A stretch of 61,832 bases of DNA from positions 1 through 61,832 of the IMG/VR virus record IMGVR_UViG_3300031963_000148. One strand, given 5' to 3'. A program made the position numbers and the translations under genes. Source of the DNA: a virus. Of this stretch, positions 21,171 to 27,987 are shown piece after piece (position 1 is the first letter of the stretch; every line of letters starts with the position of its first letter). The notes under the pieces are model-generated. The model saw nothing but the letters and a program-made list of their open reading frames with translations. It ran no database searches and was not told the DNA's origin.

Positions 21171-21989
21171 ATGAACAAAACTTTTCTGAAATGGGCAGGA
21201 AACAAAACGAGAGTTCTGCCACATCTTATTCCTCACATCGGAAGTCCAAAGCGTTATTGTGAACCATTTGGTGGTAGTCTTGCTGTTGCTTTAAATACAC
21301 CAGCAGAACAATACATTCTCAACGATGTGAATAAAGATTTGGTAGCAATCTATCAGAATCTGGTGAATCCAAATGATGATAACTTCATCAAGTATTGTGA
21401 GGAACTATTCACTTCAGAGAATAACACCAAAGAAGCATATCTAGAGTTGCGAGAGCATTTTAATCAAGCAACAGATACTGTAGAGAGAGCACGACTGTTC
21501 ATTTACTTGAATCGTCACTGCTTTAATGGTTTGTCAAGATATAATAGTAAAGGTGGATTTAATGTCCCCTTTGGTAAGTATGACAAACCATCTTGTCCAT
21601 CGGAGGAAATGATGAACTTCAGGATGTATTTCTTATCCAAACAACTTGTGAGATTCACATCACTTTCTTTTGAAGATTCATCTCTCTATGAAGACTTGGA
21701 AGCAGGTGATGTTGTCTACTTCGACCCACCATATGTTCCTGCATCAGCCACTGCAAACTTCACAAGTTATGCTACTGATGGATTCACCTCCGACCAGCAG
21801 GTTCAATTAGCACAACTTACAGAATCTCTTGCAGCGAAGGGTATCAAAGTGATTGTGTCTAATCATGATGTTCCTATCACACGAGAACTCTACAAAAATG
21901 CTACAATCTACCCGATTCAAGTAACAAGAACTATTGCTGCAAAAAGTGGCAGTAGGAAGAAAGCAAGCGAACTCATTGCGGTGTATTGA
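21171..21989 (+). CDS. dam: Dam-like DNA adenine-N6 methyltransferase
   Basis: 272 residues, the usual size for the D12/Dam class. FLKWAGNK (5-12) is the Dam form of motif X, EPFGGS (31-36) is motif I for AdoMet, and VVYFDPPY (181-188) holds the catalytic DPPY. The family methylates adenine, mostly in GATC. Likely role: protection of phage DNA or marking strands. A MutH/Sau3AI-like gene lies 4 kb downstream. Confidence 0.9.
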   Translation: MNKTFLKWAGNKTRVLPHLIPHIGSPKRYCEPFGGSLAVALNTPAEQYILNDVNKDLVAIYQNLVNPNDDNFIKYCEELFTSENNTKEAYLELREHFNQATDTVERARLFIYLNRHCFNGLSRYNSKGGFNVPFGKYDKPSCPSEEMMNFRMYFLSKQLVRFTSLSFEDSSLYEDLEAGDVVYFDPPYVPASATANFTSYATDGFTSDQQVQLAQLTESLAAKGIKVIVSNHDVPITRELYKNATIYPIQVTRTIAAKSGSRKKASELIAVY

Positions 21990-22169
21990 ATGAAAGAAGG
22001 ATTTACGATGTTCAACGATACTTATGCTGCTATTCCTTATGGCAAGCAGTATCTTATCATTCATAATGGCCAACAACTTGAGAAAGTCTGTAGAACAGAA
22101 GCTTCTGCGCGAAAATACATTACAGACCATAAGAGGGGTAAAAGTGTGGCACAACTACCAATAGACTAA
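21990..22169 (+). CDS. small protein, unknown function
   Basis: 59 residues, MKEGFTMFNDTYAAIPYGK at the start; a strand-turn-helix pattern (YLIIHNGQQLEKVCRTEASA) and a basic end. Starts directly after the methylase stop. Could be a small partner of the methylase; no motif. Confidence 0.55.
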   Translation: MKEGFTMFNDTYAAIPYGKQYLIIHNGQQLEKVCRTEASARKYITDHKRGKSVAQLPID

Positions 22170-22172
22170 ATT

Positions 22173-22202
22173 GGGCCCTTGGGATTGTCCTAGTAGTATG
22201 AG
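22173..22202 (+). promoter_or_regulatory. 30-bp repeated element, copy 4 of 14
   Basis: GGGCCCTTGGGATTGTCC, spacer TAG, TAGTATGAG. Starts 4 nt after a stop. The ATG inside its last block is in frame with the next gene; another in-frame ATG lies 15 nt on. Confidence 0.7.
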
Positions 22203-23115
22203 TAAGCAACCAATGCAAAACAAGCACCTAGAGCATCCTGAAGACGAAATCCTAACGGGTAATCTATCTGTTCTTGACTGGTTTTCTGAGGTAGATTCTA
22301 CCATCAGCACCAAGATGGATGGTGCTCCTGCTATTGTTTGGGGCACTAATCCTGAGAATGGTAAGTTCTTTGTCTGCACCAAAGCAGCATTTAACAAGAA
22401 AAAGATTCGCCTTTGCTATACCGAAGACGACATCTTTACGCACTTTGGTGGTCAACCTCGCGTAACGCAAATTCTTATCTTCTGCCTGGATTTTCTTCCT
22501 CGCACTAAGAACGTGTATCAGGGGGATTGGATTGGTTTTGGTAGTGGATTGGATACATTCAAACCCAATACAATTACCTATCGCTTCCCTGAGATTGTTC
22601 GTCAGGAGATTATCATTGCCCCTCACACATATTACACTGGTGAGCGTCTGCCTGAGATGGTAGCTCATCCTATCGTGGGTAAGTTTGCAAGCACTAAAAA
22701 ATGCTTGTTTGTGCAACCTAGTGTGTCTATTTGTCCCTTCCGTGATGATATTGAAGACTTCTGCAAGTTTGCCAAGCAAATGAGCACACTTTGTGAGTTC
22801 GTGAATGTAAAGCAAGCAGCAGAACTCAAAAAAATCATCAATTCCTACGTTCGTGAGGGTAAGGAGGTGGATGAGCATGAAATTGCAGAAAATTATGATG
22901 TTGACATCAACCTGATGCGGCTTTGGAAGTTGGTTGAGTCTATCAAGATGGATTTGTTCTGCTTCATTGAGTCTGACACTGACATTACTTGTGAGATTGA
23001 TGGTGAACTCAGCGATCACGAAGGATTCGTAATGCACAACAAGTTTGGGTCTTACAAGATTGTGAATCGTGAAGAGTTTAGCAGGTTGAACTTCACTCTT
23101 GCAAAGAGTTGGTAA
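22198..23115 (+). CDS. ligase/nucleotidyltransferase-fold protein with KxDG motif
   Basis: 305 residues. STKMDGAPAIVWG (37-49) is motif I of the DNA/RNA ligase and capping-enzyme superfamily, with Lys39 as the expected nucleotide-accepting residue. Near the C-terminus EGFVMHNKFGSYKIVNREEF supplies motif IV (EGFV) and V (YKIV) equivalents. I know similar cyanophage proteins of about 300 residues that have no proven activity (a DUF6267-like family). Could seal RNA or DNA ends. The start uses the ATG inside repeat element 4; residue 6 is the other in-frame ATG. Confidence 0.75.
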   Translation: MSKQPMQNKHLEHPEDEILTGNLSVLDWFSEVDSTISTKMDGAPAIVWGTNPENGKFFVCTKAAFNKKKIRLCYTEDDIFTHFGGQPRVTQILIFCLDFLPRTKNVYQGDWIGFGSGLDTFKPNTITYRFPEIVRQEIIIAPHTYYTGERLPEMVAHPIVGKFASTKKCLFVQPSVSICPFRDDIEDFCKFAKQMSTLCEFVNVKQAAELKKIINSYVREGKEVDEHEIAENYDVDINLMRLWKLVESIKMDLFCFIESDTDITCEIDGELSDHEGFVMHNKFGSYKIVNREEFSRLNFTLAKSW

Positions 23116-23117
23116 CT

Positions 23118-23147
23118 GGGCCCTTGAGATTGTCCCTATAGTATGAG
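23118..23147 (+). promoter_or_regulatory. 30-bp repeated element, copy 5 of 14
   Basis: GGGCCCTTGAGATTGTCC, spacer CTA, TAGTATGAG. Starts 3 nt after a stop. Its ATG is in frame with the next gene; the alternative ATG is 15 nt on. Confidence 0.7.
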
Positions 23148-23574
23148 CACTCCTACGATGCAAGCACAAGCACAACAAACTATCGCAGAAAGCGTCCTTA
23201 AGAATACTCTGCTGCTGATTGAAGCACTGAAAGACAATTATCGTCAGTACGCTATTCGTGGGCATCAGCGTTCTGCGGAGCGTGGTGAAAGTGTAGAGTA
23301 TCATCTGCGCTGTATTGATGAACTCAAGAGTGGATTTTGTCCTATTGAGTATGAGATTGAAACTGGTAAAAAGTATCATAAAGTGATTATGATTACCAGT
23401 GGTATGTCTCGCTCTGTTCATTGCTTCATTGATAAGAACACTGGTGAAATGTATAAGTCTGCCTCCTGGAAATCTCCTGCGAAAGGTGTTCGTTATGATT
23501 TGCGATTGATAAAGGATCGTGAATATCTGCTGGAAAATGCTGATTGGTCTGGTGGTTATCTGTACGCAAAATGA
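23143..23574 (+). CDS. protein of unknown function
   Basis: 143 residues. Helical first 60 (QAQAQQTIAESVLKNTLLL), then a beta-rich half with HKVIMITSGMSRSVHCFIDK and GEMYKSASWKSPAKGVRYDL. The latter looks like a small nucleic-acid- or ligand-binding fold. Start inside element 5; the second ATG (MQAQAQ) at 23158 may be the real one. ATGA overlap downstream. Confidence 0.6.
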   Translation: MSTPTMQAQAQQTIAESVLKNTLLLIEALKDNYRQYAIRGHQRSAERGESVEYHLRCIDELKSGFCPIEYEIETGKKYHKVIMITSGMSRSVHCFIDKNTGEMYKSASWKSPAKGVRYDLRLIKDREYLLENADWSGGYLYAK

Positions 23575-23753
23575 GTAACATGAATTACCTTTGTTTTGTT
23601 GATGGTCTGCTAGAGTTTGCTAGTTCTGACCCTTCTTCTTTCGCACATTATCAGTTGGTGTATGCTGAAGAGCACAAAAATGCTAACGTTCAGTATCTTA
23701 CTCTCACAGACGAAGAGTATGACGAAATGTTCCCTTATGAGGAAGATGAATGA
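23571..23753 (+). CDS. small acidic protein, unknown function
   Basis: 60 residues, MSNMNYLCFVDGLLEFASS at the start; very acidic end (TDEEYDEMFPYEEDE). ATGA overlaps on both sides. A second ATG three codons in is also possible. Confidence 0.55.
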   Translation: MSNMNYLCFVDGLLEFASSDPSSFAHYQLVYAEEHKNANVQYLTLTDEEYDEMFPYEEDE

Positions 23754-24004
23754 CTTACTCTAACCTCTCAAAGATTCGTCCCAAACTGAGGACATCTGGC
23801 AACGTCACAGGTAACTTTGGACGCCCCAAAGCTAAAGCAGGTTCATCACTCAATGAGATTGGTGGTGATGGTAACATAGGTCTTACGCAGAATGAGTATC
23901 TGAATCGACTGTATTATGCTCTTGATAACACCACAGACGCTAAACTTCGTCAGTTCATTTATACTGAGATAAAAAAGATTCTCATTCAACAAGGCCGCTG
24001 GTGA
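23750..24004 (+). CDS. small protein, unknown function
   Basis: 84 residues: a basic, Gly-rich first half (SKIRPKLRTSGNVTGNFGRPK) and a helical second half (TDAKLRQFIYTEIKKILIQ). Starts in an ATGA overlap; element copy 6 follows. Confidence 0.55.
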   Translation: MTYSNLSKIRPKLRTSGNVTGNFGRPKAKAGSSLNEIGGDGNIGLTQNEYLNRLYYALDNTTDAKLRQFIYTEIKKILIQQGRW

Positions 24005-24012
24005 TTGAAACT

Positions 24013-24042
24013 GGGCCCTTGAGATTGTCCCTATAGTATGAG
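24013..24042 (+). promoter_or_regulatory. 30-bp repeated element, copy 6 of 14
   Basis: GGGCCCTTGAGATTGTCC, spacer CTA, TAGTATGAG, identical to copy 5 over all 30 bases. Starts 9 nt after a stop. The ATG in its last block is the only plausible start for the next gene. Confidence 0.7.
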
Positions 24043-24277
24043 CAACACCATCGTTTCCGAAGTCTACTCCTACCACACAAATTGGAAGGAAGGTAAAGTC
24101 AATCAAATGTGGATTGAGCAAATCACTGATAAAGAGTGCGACAATCTCTATGTCGCTGTTGCATACAATCCTAGCAACGGTTCCAAGATGGAGATGAGCA
24201 ATCCTCGCACATCTTACCATGAAACTCTAAACTGGGTTCGCGGTTGGTGTGGCACTTTCTGTATCCTTCCTGCTTGA
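24038..24277 (+). CDS. small protein, unknown function; start lies inside the repeated element
   Basis: 79 residues, MSNTIVSEVYSYHTNWKEG at the start. Beta-like middle (LYVAVAYNPSNGSKMEM) and a C-terminal WVRGWCGTFCILPA with two Cys. No other ATG, GTG or TTG lies near the start, so translation must begin within the 30-bp element. Unknown function. Confidence 0.6.
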   Translation: MSNTIVSEVYSYHTNWKEGKVNQMWIEQITDKECDNLYVAVAYNPSNGSKMEMSNPRTSYHETLNWVRGWCGTFCILPA

Positions 24278-24279
24278 TT

Positions 24280-24444
24280 ATGCTTTACAACATTCGCGTT
24301 GAGTTTAGAGATGGAACTGTTGAGAAGTTCCAACGCAAAAGTAACATCAAACCTCTCAACTGTGTCAAACTGAACGAAAAAATTGCCAACGAAATCTTCC
24401 CACGAGAGTGGAAAGAAATCACCTCTATTCCTGTTTATTCCTGA
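24280..24444 (+). CDS. small protein, unknown function
   Basis: 54 residues, MLYNIRVEFRDGTVEKFQR at the start, three or four strands and a helix. Begins 2 nt after the previous stop. Not recognised. Confidence 0.55.
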   Translation: MLYNIRVEFRDGTVEKFQRKSNIKPLNCVKLNEKIANEIFPREWKEITSIPVYS

Positions 24445-24446
24445 TT

Positions 24447-24722
24447 ATGTTCCGCACACTTTCCCAACTCCGTGATTCAATCAACCAACTGATTGAGCAA
24501 CAAGGTGAAGACGCAGGTTGTGCTGCGTTTATATACACTCAAGAGGATGTCTTTGAGTTTGATGCTAATGATAAGGAAGTGCGTTTCTCTAAACAACTCA
24601 CTGAAGATGTGCTCTGTGATGTAGGAGGTTCTTCCTACGTTTATGAACAGATTGGTGAGATGATTGATGACTACATTTCTATGCGTAAGGGTATGTCAAT
24701 CTACCAAGAATCGGTGAACTGA
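24447..24722 (+). CDS. small protein, unknown function
   Basis: 91 residues: helix (LSQLRDSINQLIEQQ), a strand with GCAAFIYTQEDVFEF, then acidic helices (YVYEQIGEMIDDYIS). ATG 2 nt after the previous stop chosen over extensions into it. Unknown. Confidence 0.55.
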   Translation: MFRTLSQLRDSINQLIEQQGEDAGCAAFIYTQEDVFEFDANDKEVRFSKQLTEDVLCDVGGSSYVYEQIGEMIDDYISMRKGMSIYQESVN

Positions 24723-24724
24723 TT

Positions 24725-24919
24725 ATGACTGACGGTTACACTTTCAATCGCGTTGAGTTCACTGCTAATGAGGAAACTTGCATCTTAAAGTTTCTCAATC
24801 AAGCACGAGAATGTGGATACCCAAGTGGTAACGAAGAATGGTATCCTGTGATTGATTCCATCTTCCAAAAGTTTTTCAATTCTAACATCAAAGAAGCACA
24901 GGAGTTTCAAACACTATGA
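24725..24919 (+). CDS. small protein, unknown function
   Basis: 64 residues, MTDGYTFNRVEFTANEETC at its start, mostly helical, aromatic end. Starts 2 nt after the previous stop; ATGA overlap follows. Confidence 0.55.
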   Translation: MTDGYTFNRVEFTANEETCILKFLNQARECGYPSGNEEWYPVIDSIFQKFFNSNIKEAQEFQTL

Positions 24920-25059
24920 AATACGAAGTTCAACTCTACGTTGGTGGTAAAGTCTTCAAAGAGGAAGTGTATGCTAACTCCCCAAAAGATGCCCGCGAAA
25001 CAGCAACAGCACGAAATCCTACAGCAAAGGTGATTGGTGTCAATGCAACGTTTAAGTAA
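24916..25059 (+). CDS. very small conserved cyanophage-type protein
   Basis: 47 residues: KYEVQLYVGGKVFKEEVY, a helix (PKDARETATARNP), and AKVIGVNATF. A complete tiny beta-beta-alpha-beta fold. I associate near-identical short proteins with many cyanophages; function unknown. Confidence 0.65.
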   Translation: MKYEVQLYVGGKVFKEEVYANSPKDARETATARNPTAKVIGVNATFK

Positions 25060-25061
25060 TT

Positions 25062-25091
25062 GGGCCCTTGAGATTGTCCCTATAGTATGAA
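25062..25091 (+). promoter_or_regulatory. 30-bp repeated element, copy 7 of 14
   Basis: GGGCCCTTGAGATTGTCC, spacer CTA, TAGTATGAA. Starts 3 nt after a stop. Its ATG is the only plausible start of the next gene. Confidence 0.7.
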
Positions 25092-25260
25092 CACTAACTA
25101 CAACGCCAATCCTTACAAGCAACAGGTTCTCGATAAGTGTCGTGACCTGCCTAAAGCTTCTGCTTCAAAGCGTACCTTTCCTTGCACGATTGGTTATCGT
25201 ACCTTTGAGACTGAAGCTGAGTATCAGGAAGCACTTGCTGACTTTCTGAACGGTTATTGA
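25087..25260 (+). CDS. small protein; start lies inside the repeated element
   Basis: 57 residues: Asn/Tyr-rich start (MNTNYNANPYKQQVL), a basic turn, then TIGYRTFETEAEYQEALADF. No other start codon lies in the first 20 codons. Ends directly before element copy 8, so the gene is framed by two copies. Unknown function. Confidence 0.6.
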   Translation: MNTNYNANPYKQQVLDKCRDLPKASASKRTFPCTIGYRTFETEAEYQEALADFLNGY

Positions 25261-25264
25261 AACT

Positions 25265-25294
25265 GGGCCCCTGAGATTGTCCCTGTAGTATGAC
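25265..25294 (+). promoter_or_regulatory. 30-bp repeated element, copy 8 of 14
   Basis: GGGCCCCTGAGATTGTCC, spacer CTG, TAGTATGAC. Starts 5 nt after a stop. Its ATG is the only plausible start of the next gene. Confidence 0.7.
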
Positions 25295-25463
25295 ACAAAC
25301 CACTTTCACAGTTCGATTCGATTCCAATGCACTCAATTCTCCTGAGTATGTTGGACCTTTCTACAGTGAAGATGATGCCCAAGAGTATTGCGACGACCGC
25401 AACGGTTCTTTAGCACTTTCGGGTATTCCTTCCTGGGTTGCCTGTTACTCTGTTGTTGATTGA
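25290..25463 (+). CDS. small protein; start lies inside the repeated element
   Basis: 57 residues: FTVRFDSNALNSPEYVG, FYSEDDAQEYCDDRNGS and an IPSWVACYSVVD end. Alpha/beta with SEDDAQEY, the same helix form (EEAQ/DEAQ) seen in other small genes here. Start depends on the ATG in element copy 8. Confidence 0.6.
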   Translation: MTQTTFTVRFDSNALNSPEYVGPFYSEDDAQEYCDDRNGSLALSGIPSWVACYSVVD

Positions 25464-25465
25464 TT

Positions 25466-25687
25466 ATGACTTTTACTGACGCACTGATTGCATCTGGTTA
25501 TGTATTTGATGATGAAAATTATGATGGTTGTTATGTAAAACAAGATGATGACGGTTTCATTCACCTTTATCAGGAAAATGTGGATGATGAGACTGACACT
25601 CTCTGGAATTATGTCAAGATGAGTGATGATTTTGATGTGCTCCATGAGGTTACTTTCAATCCTGATGTGAACACTGTTATTCAATGA
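25466..25687 (+). CDS. small acidic protein, unknown function
   Basis: 73 residues, MTFTDALIASGYVFDDENY at its start, over a quarter Asp/Glu, strand-rich. Begins 2 nt after the previous stop; ATGA overlap downstream. Confidence 0.55.
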   Translation: MTFTDALIASGYVFDDENYDGCYVKQDDDGFIHLYQENVDDETDTLWNYVKMSDDFDVLHEVTFNPDVNTVIQ

Positions 25688-25923
25688 TTTCCCTTCCTAA
25701 TCCCACAAACAAAATGACTGAAATGACTCCTGATTTTAGCACTGTTGTTGAGAACTATGCTCAGATGATTTTGGATGGTATGGATTACAAATCTCTCGAA
25801 CAGTTTGCACTTGATACTCTCATTGATAACCTCACGAAACAGTTTGAAACTGTAGATGAGTTGATTGAAGAAATCCGCGAAATCTATGATGATGAAGTTG
25901 CAAACGATCTTGTTGGGCAATAG
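25684..25923 (+). CDS. small acidic helical protein (cyanophage type)
   Basis: 79 residues. YAQMILDGMDYKSLEQFALD then DELIEEIREIYDDEVANDL, a pattern I associate with a conserved short cyanophage protein. An ATG eleven codons on (MTEMTPDF) is a possible later start. Unknown function. Confidence 0.6.
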   Translation: MISLPNPTNKMTEMTPDFSTVVENYAQMILDGMDYKSLEQFALDTLIDNLTKQFETVDELIEEIREIYDDEVANDLVGQ

Positions 25924-25928
25924 AAACT

Positions 25929-25958
25929 GGGCCCCTGAGATTGTCCTTGTAGTATAAG
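25929..25958 (+). promoter_or_regulatory. 30-bp repeated element, copy 9 of 14
   Basis: GGGCCCCTGAGATTGTCC, spacer TTG, TAGTATAAG. Starts 6 nt after a stop and 13 nt before the ATG of the MutH-like gene. No ATG in this copy. Confidence 0.7.
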
Positions 25959-25970
25959 AGCACAACCACG

Positions 25971-26561
25971 ATGCCAAAACTGACAACGAACGAAGTATTT
26001 GCGAAACTGAATGTTACTGACTTCAGTGCATTTGATAAACCAGGAAAGAACAAAGGTGCTCGTGGGCAACTGTTAGAAATTGCACTGGGAGTTCCTAACT
26101 CTTCTGACCTGCAAGATCTGGAAGATGGGGAAATTAAGACTTTCACAGTTGGAGAGTCGATTGCTGCCACACAGTTGAAGCATTGTCTATCTGAAATCAT
26201 CGAAGATTCTGTCTCGTTTGATGATAGCAAAGTCGGGCAGAAACTAAAGCAAACTCTGTATGTTGGATTCACTCGTGAGAACGATTATATGGGTTCCGCT
26301 ATTCTGAATGAGGAAACTCATGCGGAGCACTATCAAGAATTGCGTGAGGATTATGAGTTCATTTGTAACAGCATTCGCACACTTTTCGATGCTGGTAAAC
26401 AACTAGGAACCATCACTGGACCTAACGGATTGCTGCAGATTCGCACGAAAGCATCTAAAACCAACGGCCGCTATGTACCTCTGACATTTGCAGGTGTGAC
26501 GCTTAAGGATAAGGGAATGGCGTTTTATTTGTGTGGATCTTTTGGTCGCAATCTGTTCTGA
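25971..26561 (+). CDS. MutH/Sau3AI-like endonuclease candidate
   Basis: 196 residues. KNKGARGQLLEIALGV (26-41) matches the start of the MutH/Sau3AI nuclease core, with Glu36 as first acid; SSDLQDLEDGEIKTFTV (44-60) supplies a further acid and the Glu54-x-Lys56 pair; TQLKHCLSEII continues as in that fold. MutH nicks and Sau3AI cuts at GATC depending on adenine methylation. A Dam-like methylase is encoded 4 kb upstream. Activity and site are inferred, and the second acid is not placed with certainty. Confidence 0.6.
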   Translation: MPKLTTNEVFAKLNVTDFSAFDKPGKNKGARGQLLEIALGVPNSSDLQDLEDGEIKTFTVGESIAATQLKHCLSEIIEDSVSFDDSKVGQKLKQTLYVGFTRENDYMGSAILNEETHAEHYQELREDYEFICNSIRTLFDAGKQLGTITGPNGLLQIRTKASKTNGRYVPLTFAGVTLKDKGMAFYLCGSFGRNLF

Positions 26562-26569
26562 TAGAAACT

Positions 26570-26599
26570 GGGCCCCTGAGATTGTCCTAGTAGTATAAG
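26570..26599 (+). promoter_or_regulatory. 30-bp repeated element, copy 10 of 14
   Basis: GGGCCCCTGAGATTGTCC, spacer TAG, TAGTATAAG. Starts 9 nt after a stop and 15 nt before the next ATG. No ATG in this copy. Confidence 0.7.
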
Positions 26600-26614
26600 C
26601 ACTGAGAAACCACA

Positions 26615-26812
26615 ATGAACTTCTACAAAGTAACTGAAATTGAGTTTGATTTTGACTACGAAGATCTCACTGAAGAAGAGAAAGATGAGATTGTAAATGA
26701 TGCAAAGAATTGTCTGTGGGATTCACCTGATGGTGAGGATTGTCTTGCAGATGTTATCACAAACAATACAGGATGGTGCATAAAATCACTTCGCTACGAC
26801 GTAGTAAATTGA
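26615..26812 (+). CDS. small acidic protein, unknown function
   Basis: 65 residues, MNFYKVTEIEFDFDYEDLTE at the start; a ferredoxin-like beta-alpha-beta size with three Cys (NCLW, DCLA, WCIK). Behind element copy 10. A TTG start overlaps its stop. Confidence 0.55.
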   Translation: MNFYKVTEIEFDFDYEDLTEEEKDEIVNDAKNCLWDSPDGEDCLADVITNNTGWCIKSLRYDVVN

Positions 26813-26919
26813 AGACAATTCTGTTAATCTTCATCGTTGCGAGTATTTTATCACCTGGAGTTCGCAACACTACTGCAAGCGCATTGCACACTGTAGCAGA
26901 CATTATTTCGCCACAATGA
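26809..26919 (+). CDS. 36-residue exported or membrane peptide (TTG start)
   Basis: Begins with TTG in a TTGA overlap with the previous stop: MKTILLIFIVASILSPGVR (first residue from TTG), then TTASALHTVADIISPQ. I associate HTVAD-type peptides of this size with other cyanophages, which supports the non-ATG start. Single hydrophobic helix; function unknown. Confidence 0.5.
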   Translation: MKTILLIFIVASILSPGVRNTTASALHTVADIISPQ

Positions 26920-27065
26920 TTGAACTTCTGATTGCATCAACCATTATCGGAGCGACTGAAATTGCACCGAATGTTTTACAAGTTCAGTATCTTACCCCAA
27001 ACAATTCTATCGTCACTATTCTTGAAAATGTTGAAATCAAAGGAGGAGAAATTGACCATGATTGA
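26916..27065 (+). CDS. very small protein, unknown function
   Basis: 49 residues, MIELLIASTIIGATEIAPNV at the start, hydrophobic first third that could be a signal or anchor, then beta-like. ATGA overlap upstream; its 3' part holds the GGAGGAG used by the next gene. Confidence 0.5.
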   Translation: MIELLIASTIIGATEIAPNVLQVQYLTPNNSIVTILENVEIKGGEIDHD

Positions 27066-27183
27066 GACTGAATATCATACAATTCCTGAAAACATTTACG
27101 AGGAAATCAAAGACGAAGCAATCGAACTTGGCATCAGTATTGATTACTATTTGATGGAGTTTTGTCATATATCTGAAGAATAA
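27058..27183 (+). CDS. 41-residue protein
   Basis: MIETEYHTIPENIYEEIKDE at the start, an acidic helix, then SIDYYLMEFCHISEE; resembles a short ribbon-helix-helix unit (strand, helix, helix) but is unproven. Strong AAAGGAGGAG lies 7 nt before the ATG, which fixes the start against longer frames. Confidence 0.55.
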   Translation: MIETEYHTIPENIYEEIKDEAIELGISIDYYLMEFCHISEE

Positions 27184-27203
27184 ATCAAAAGTTGATAAAA
27201 ACT

Positions 27204-27233
27204 GGGCCCCTGAGATTGTCCCTATAGTATGAA
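27204..27233 (+). promoter_or_regulatory. 30-bp repeated element, copy 11 of 14
   Basis: GGGCCCCTGAGATTGTCC, spacer CTA, TAGTATGAA. Starts 21 nt after a stop. Its ATG is in frame with the next gene; a second in-frame ATG is 21 nt on. Confidence 0.7.
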
Positions 27234-27429
27234 CACCAACGCTTTCCAAATGTCTAAAGTTTATGCTGTAATTGGTGGCATTGATTATGAAGGTGAAGAC
27301 TTCAAATCTCTCCGCTTGTTTGATTGCTTCTCCGCTGCAGATGCTTACCTGAAGCAGTTAGAATCTGAGTTCGATTATGTACTTCTCGAAACCCGTGAGG
27401 TATGTCTGGAGTCTGCAATCGCTGCCTGA
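27229..27429 (+). CDS. small conserved cyanophage-type protein
   Basis: 66 residues from the element ATG, or 59 from the ATG at 27250, where the sequence reads MSKVYAVIGGIDYEGEDFKS. As I remember cyanophage relatives, they begin at that second Met, so the later start is quite likely. Further SAADAYLKQLESEFDYVLLE. Compact alpha/beta; function unknown. Confidence 0.65.
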   Translation: MNTNAFQMSKVYAVIGGIDYEGEDFKSLRLFDCFSAADAYLKQLESEFDYVLLETREVCLESAIAA

Positions 27430-27437
27430 TAGAAACT

Positions 27438-27467
27438 GGGCCCCTGAGATTGTCCCTGTAGTATAAC
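27438..27467 (+). promoter_or_regulatory. 30-bp repeated element, copy 12 of 14
   Basis: GGGCCCCTGAGATTGTCC, spacer CTG, TAGTATAAC. Starts 9 nt after a stop and 17 nt before the next ATG. No ATG in this copy. Confidence 0.7.
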
Positions 27468-27483
27468 CACTGAACTTCCAACC

Positions 27484-27801
27484 ATGCGTAAGATTGAACT
27501 CCAAATGAACAAAGCAATCTGTGATTGCAAAGACTGGAAAAATGACAACACTGAGGTAACTTATTCGCCCGAACGTGATGCTTCATATGTTATGCTTCAT
27601 GGCAATCATATCGCAACGATTGGTGATACCTTCCTTGAACTTTACACCTGTGGGTATAAGACTGTTACCACCAAATCACGTCTCAATGCTATTCTGAAAG
27701 TTCACGGAAATGATGCCCGTATCTTTCAACGTGACTTTGAATGGTTTGTGATTGATAATGGCAACACAGTTCCTTTCACTGAAGGTATGGTGCTTAACTA
27801 A
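27484..27801 (+). CDS. conserved cyanophage-type protein, unknown function
   Basis: 105 residues: MRKIELQMNKAICDCKDWK, NTEVTYSPERDASYVMLHGN, HIATIGDTFLELYTCGYKT, VTTKSRLNAIL and a FEWFVIDNG strand. I recognise the KIE.QM...DW...NTEV pattern from cyanophages. Probably a small beta-barrel-like fold; role unknown. TAATG overlap downstream. Confidence 0.7.
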   Translation: MRKIELQMNKAICDCKDWKNDNTEVTYSPERDASYVMLHGNHIATIGDTFLELYTCGYKTVTTKSRLNAILKVHGNDARIFQRDFEWFVIDNGNTVPFTEGMVLN

Positions 27802-27974
27802 TGACTGAAGCACAAAAGATTGAAGCACTGACTGATCTTCTAGAAAGCGTTATTCATCGTCTTAATATGAAACAATATGAGATTGAAGATGCAAACGAAT
27901 CTCATCAATGTGAGGTAGAAGCAGACAACTATTACCAAAAGATGATCTCCATTCTTCACACTTCAAACGACTGA
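27801..27974 (+). CDS. small helical protein
   Basis: 57 residues, MTEAQKIEALTDLLESVIHR at the start, acidic coiled-coil-like helix. Resembles the protein at 11841 in size and helix type. Starts one base inside the previous stop. Confidence 0.55.
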   Translation: MTEAQKIEALTDLLESVIHRLNMKQYEIEDANESHQCEVEADNYYQKMISILHTSND

Positions 27975-27987
27975 CCTAACAAATACT

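Noticed and set aside
23118-23147. T7-type promoter read on the minus strand (ACTATAGGGACAATC)
   Set aside because: The match is only about 10 bases, the three middle bases vary between copies so most copies lose it, and no gene lies on the minus strand.
22264-23421. Long minus-strand open frame opposite the ligase-fold gene
   Set aside because: It crosses two plus-strand genes and one copy of the repeated element, and has no recognisable domain.
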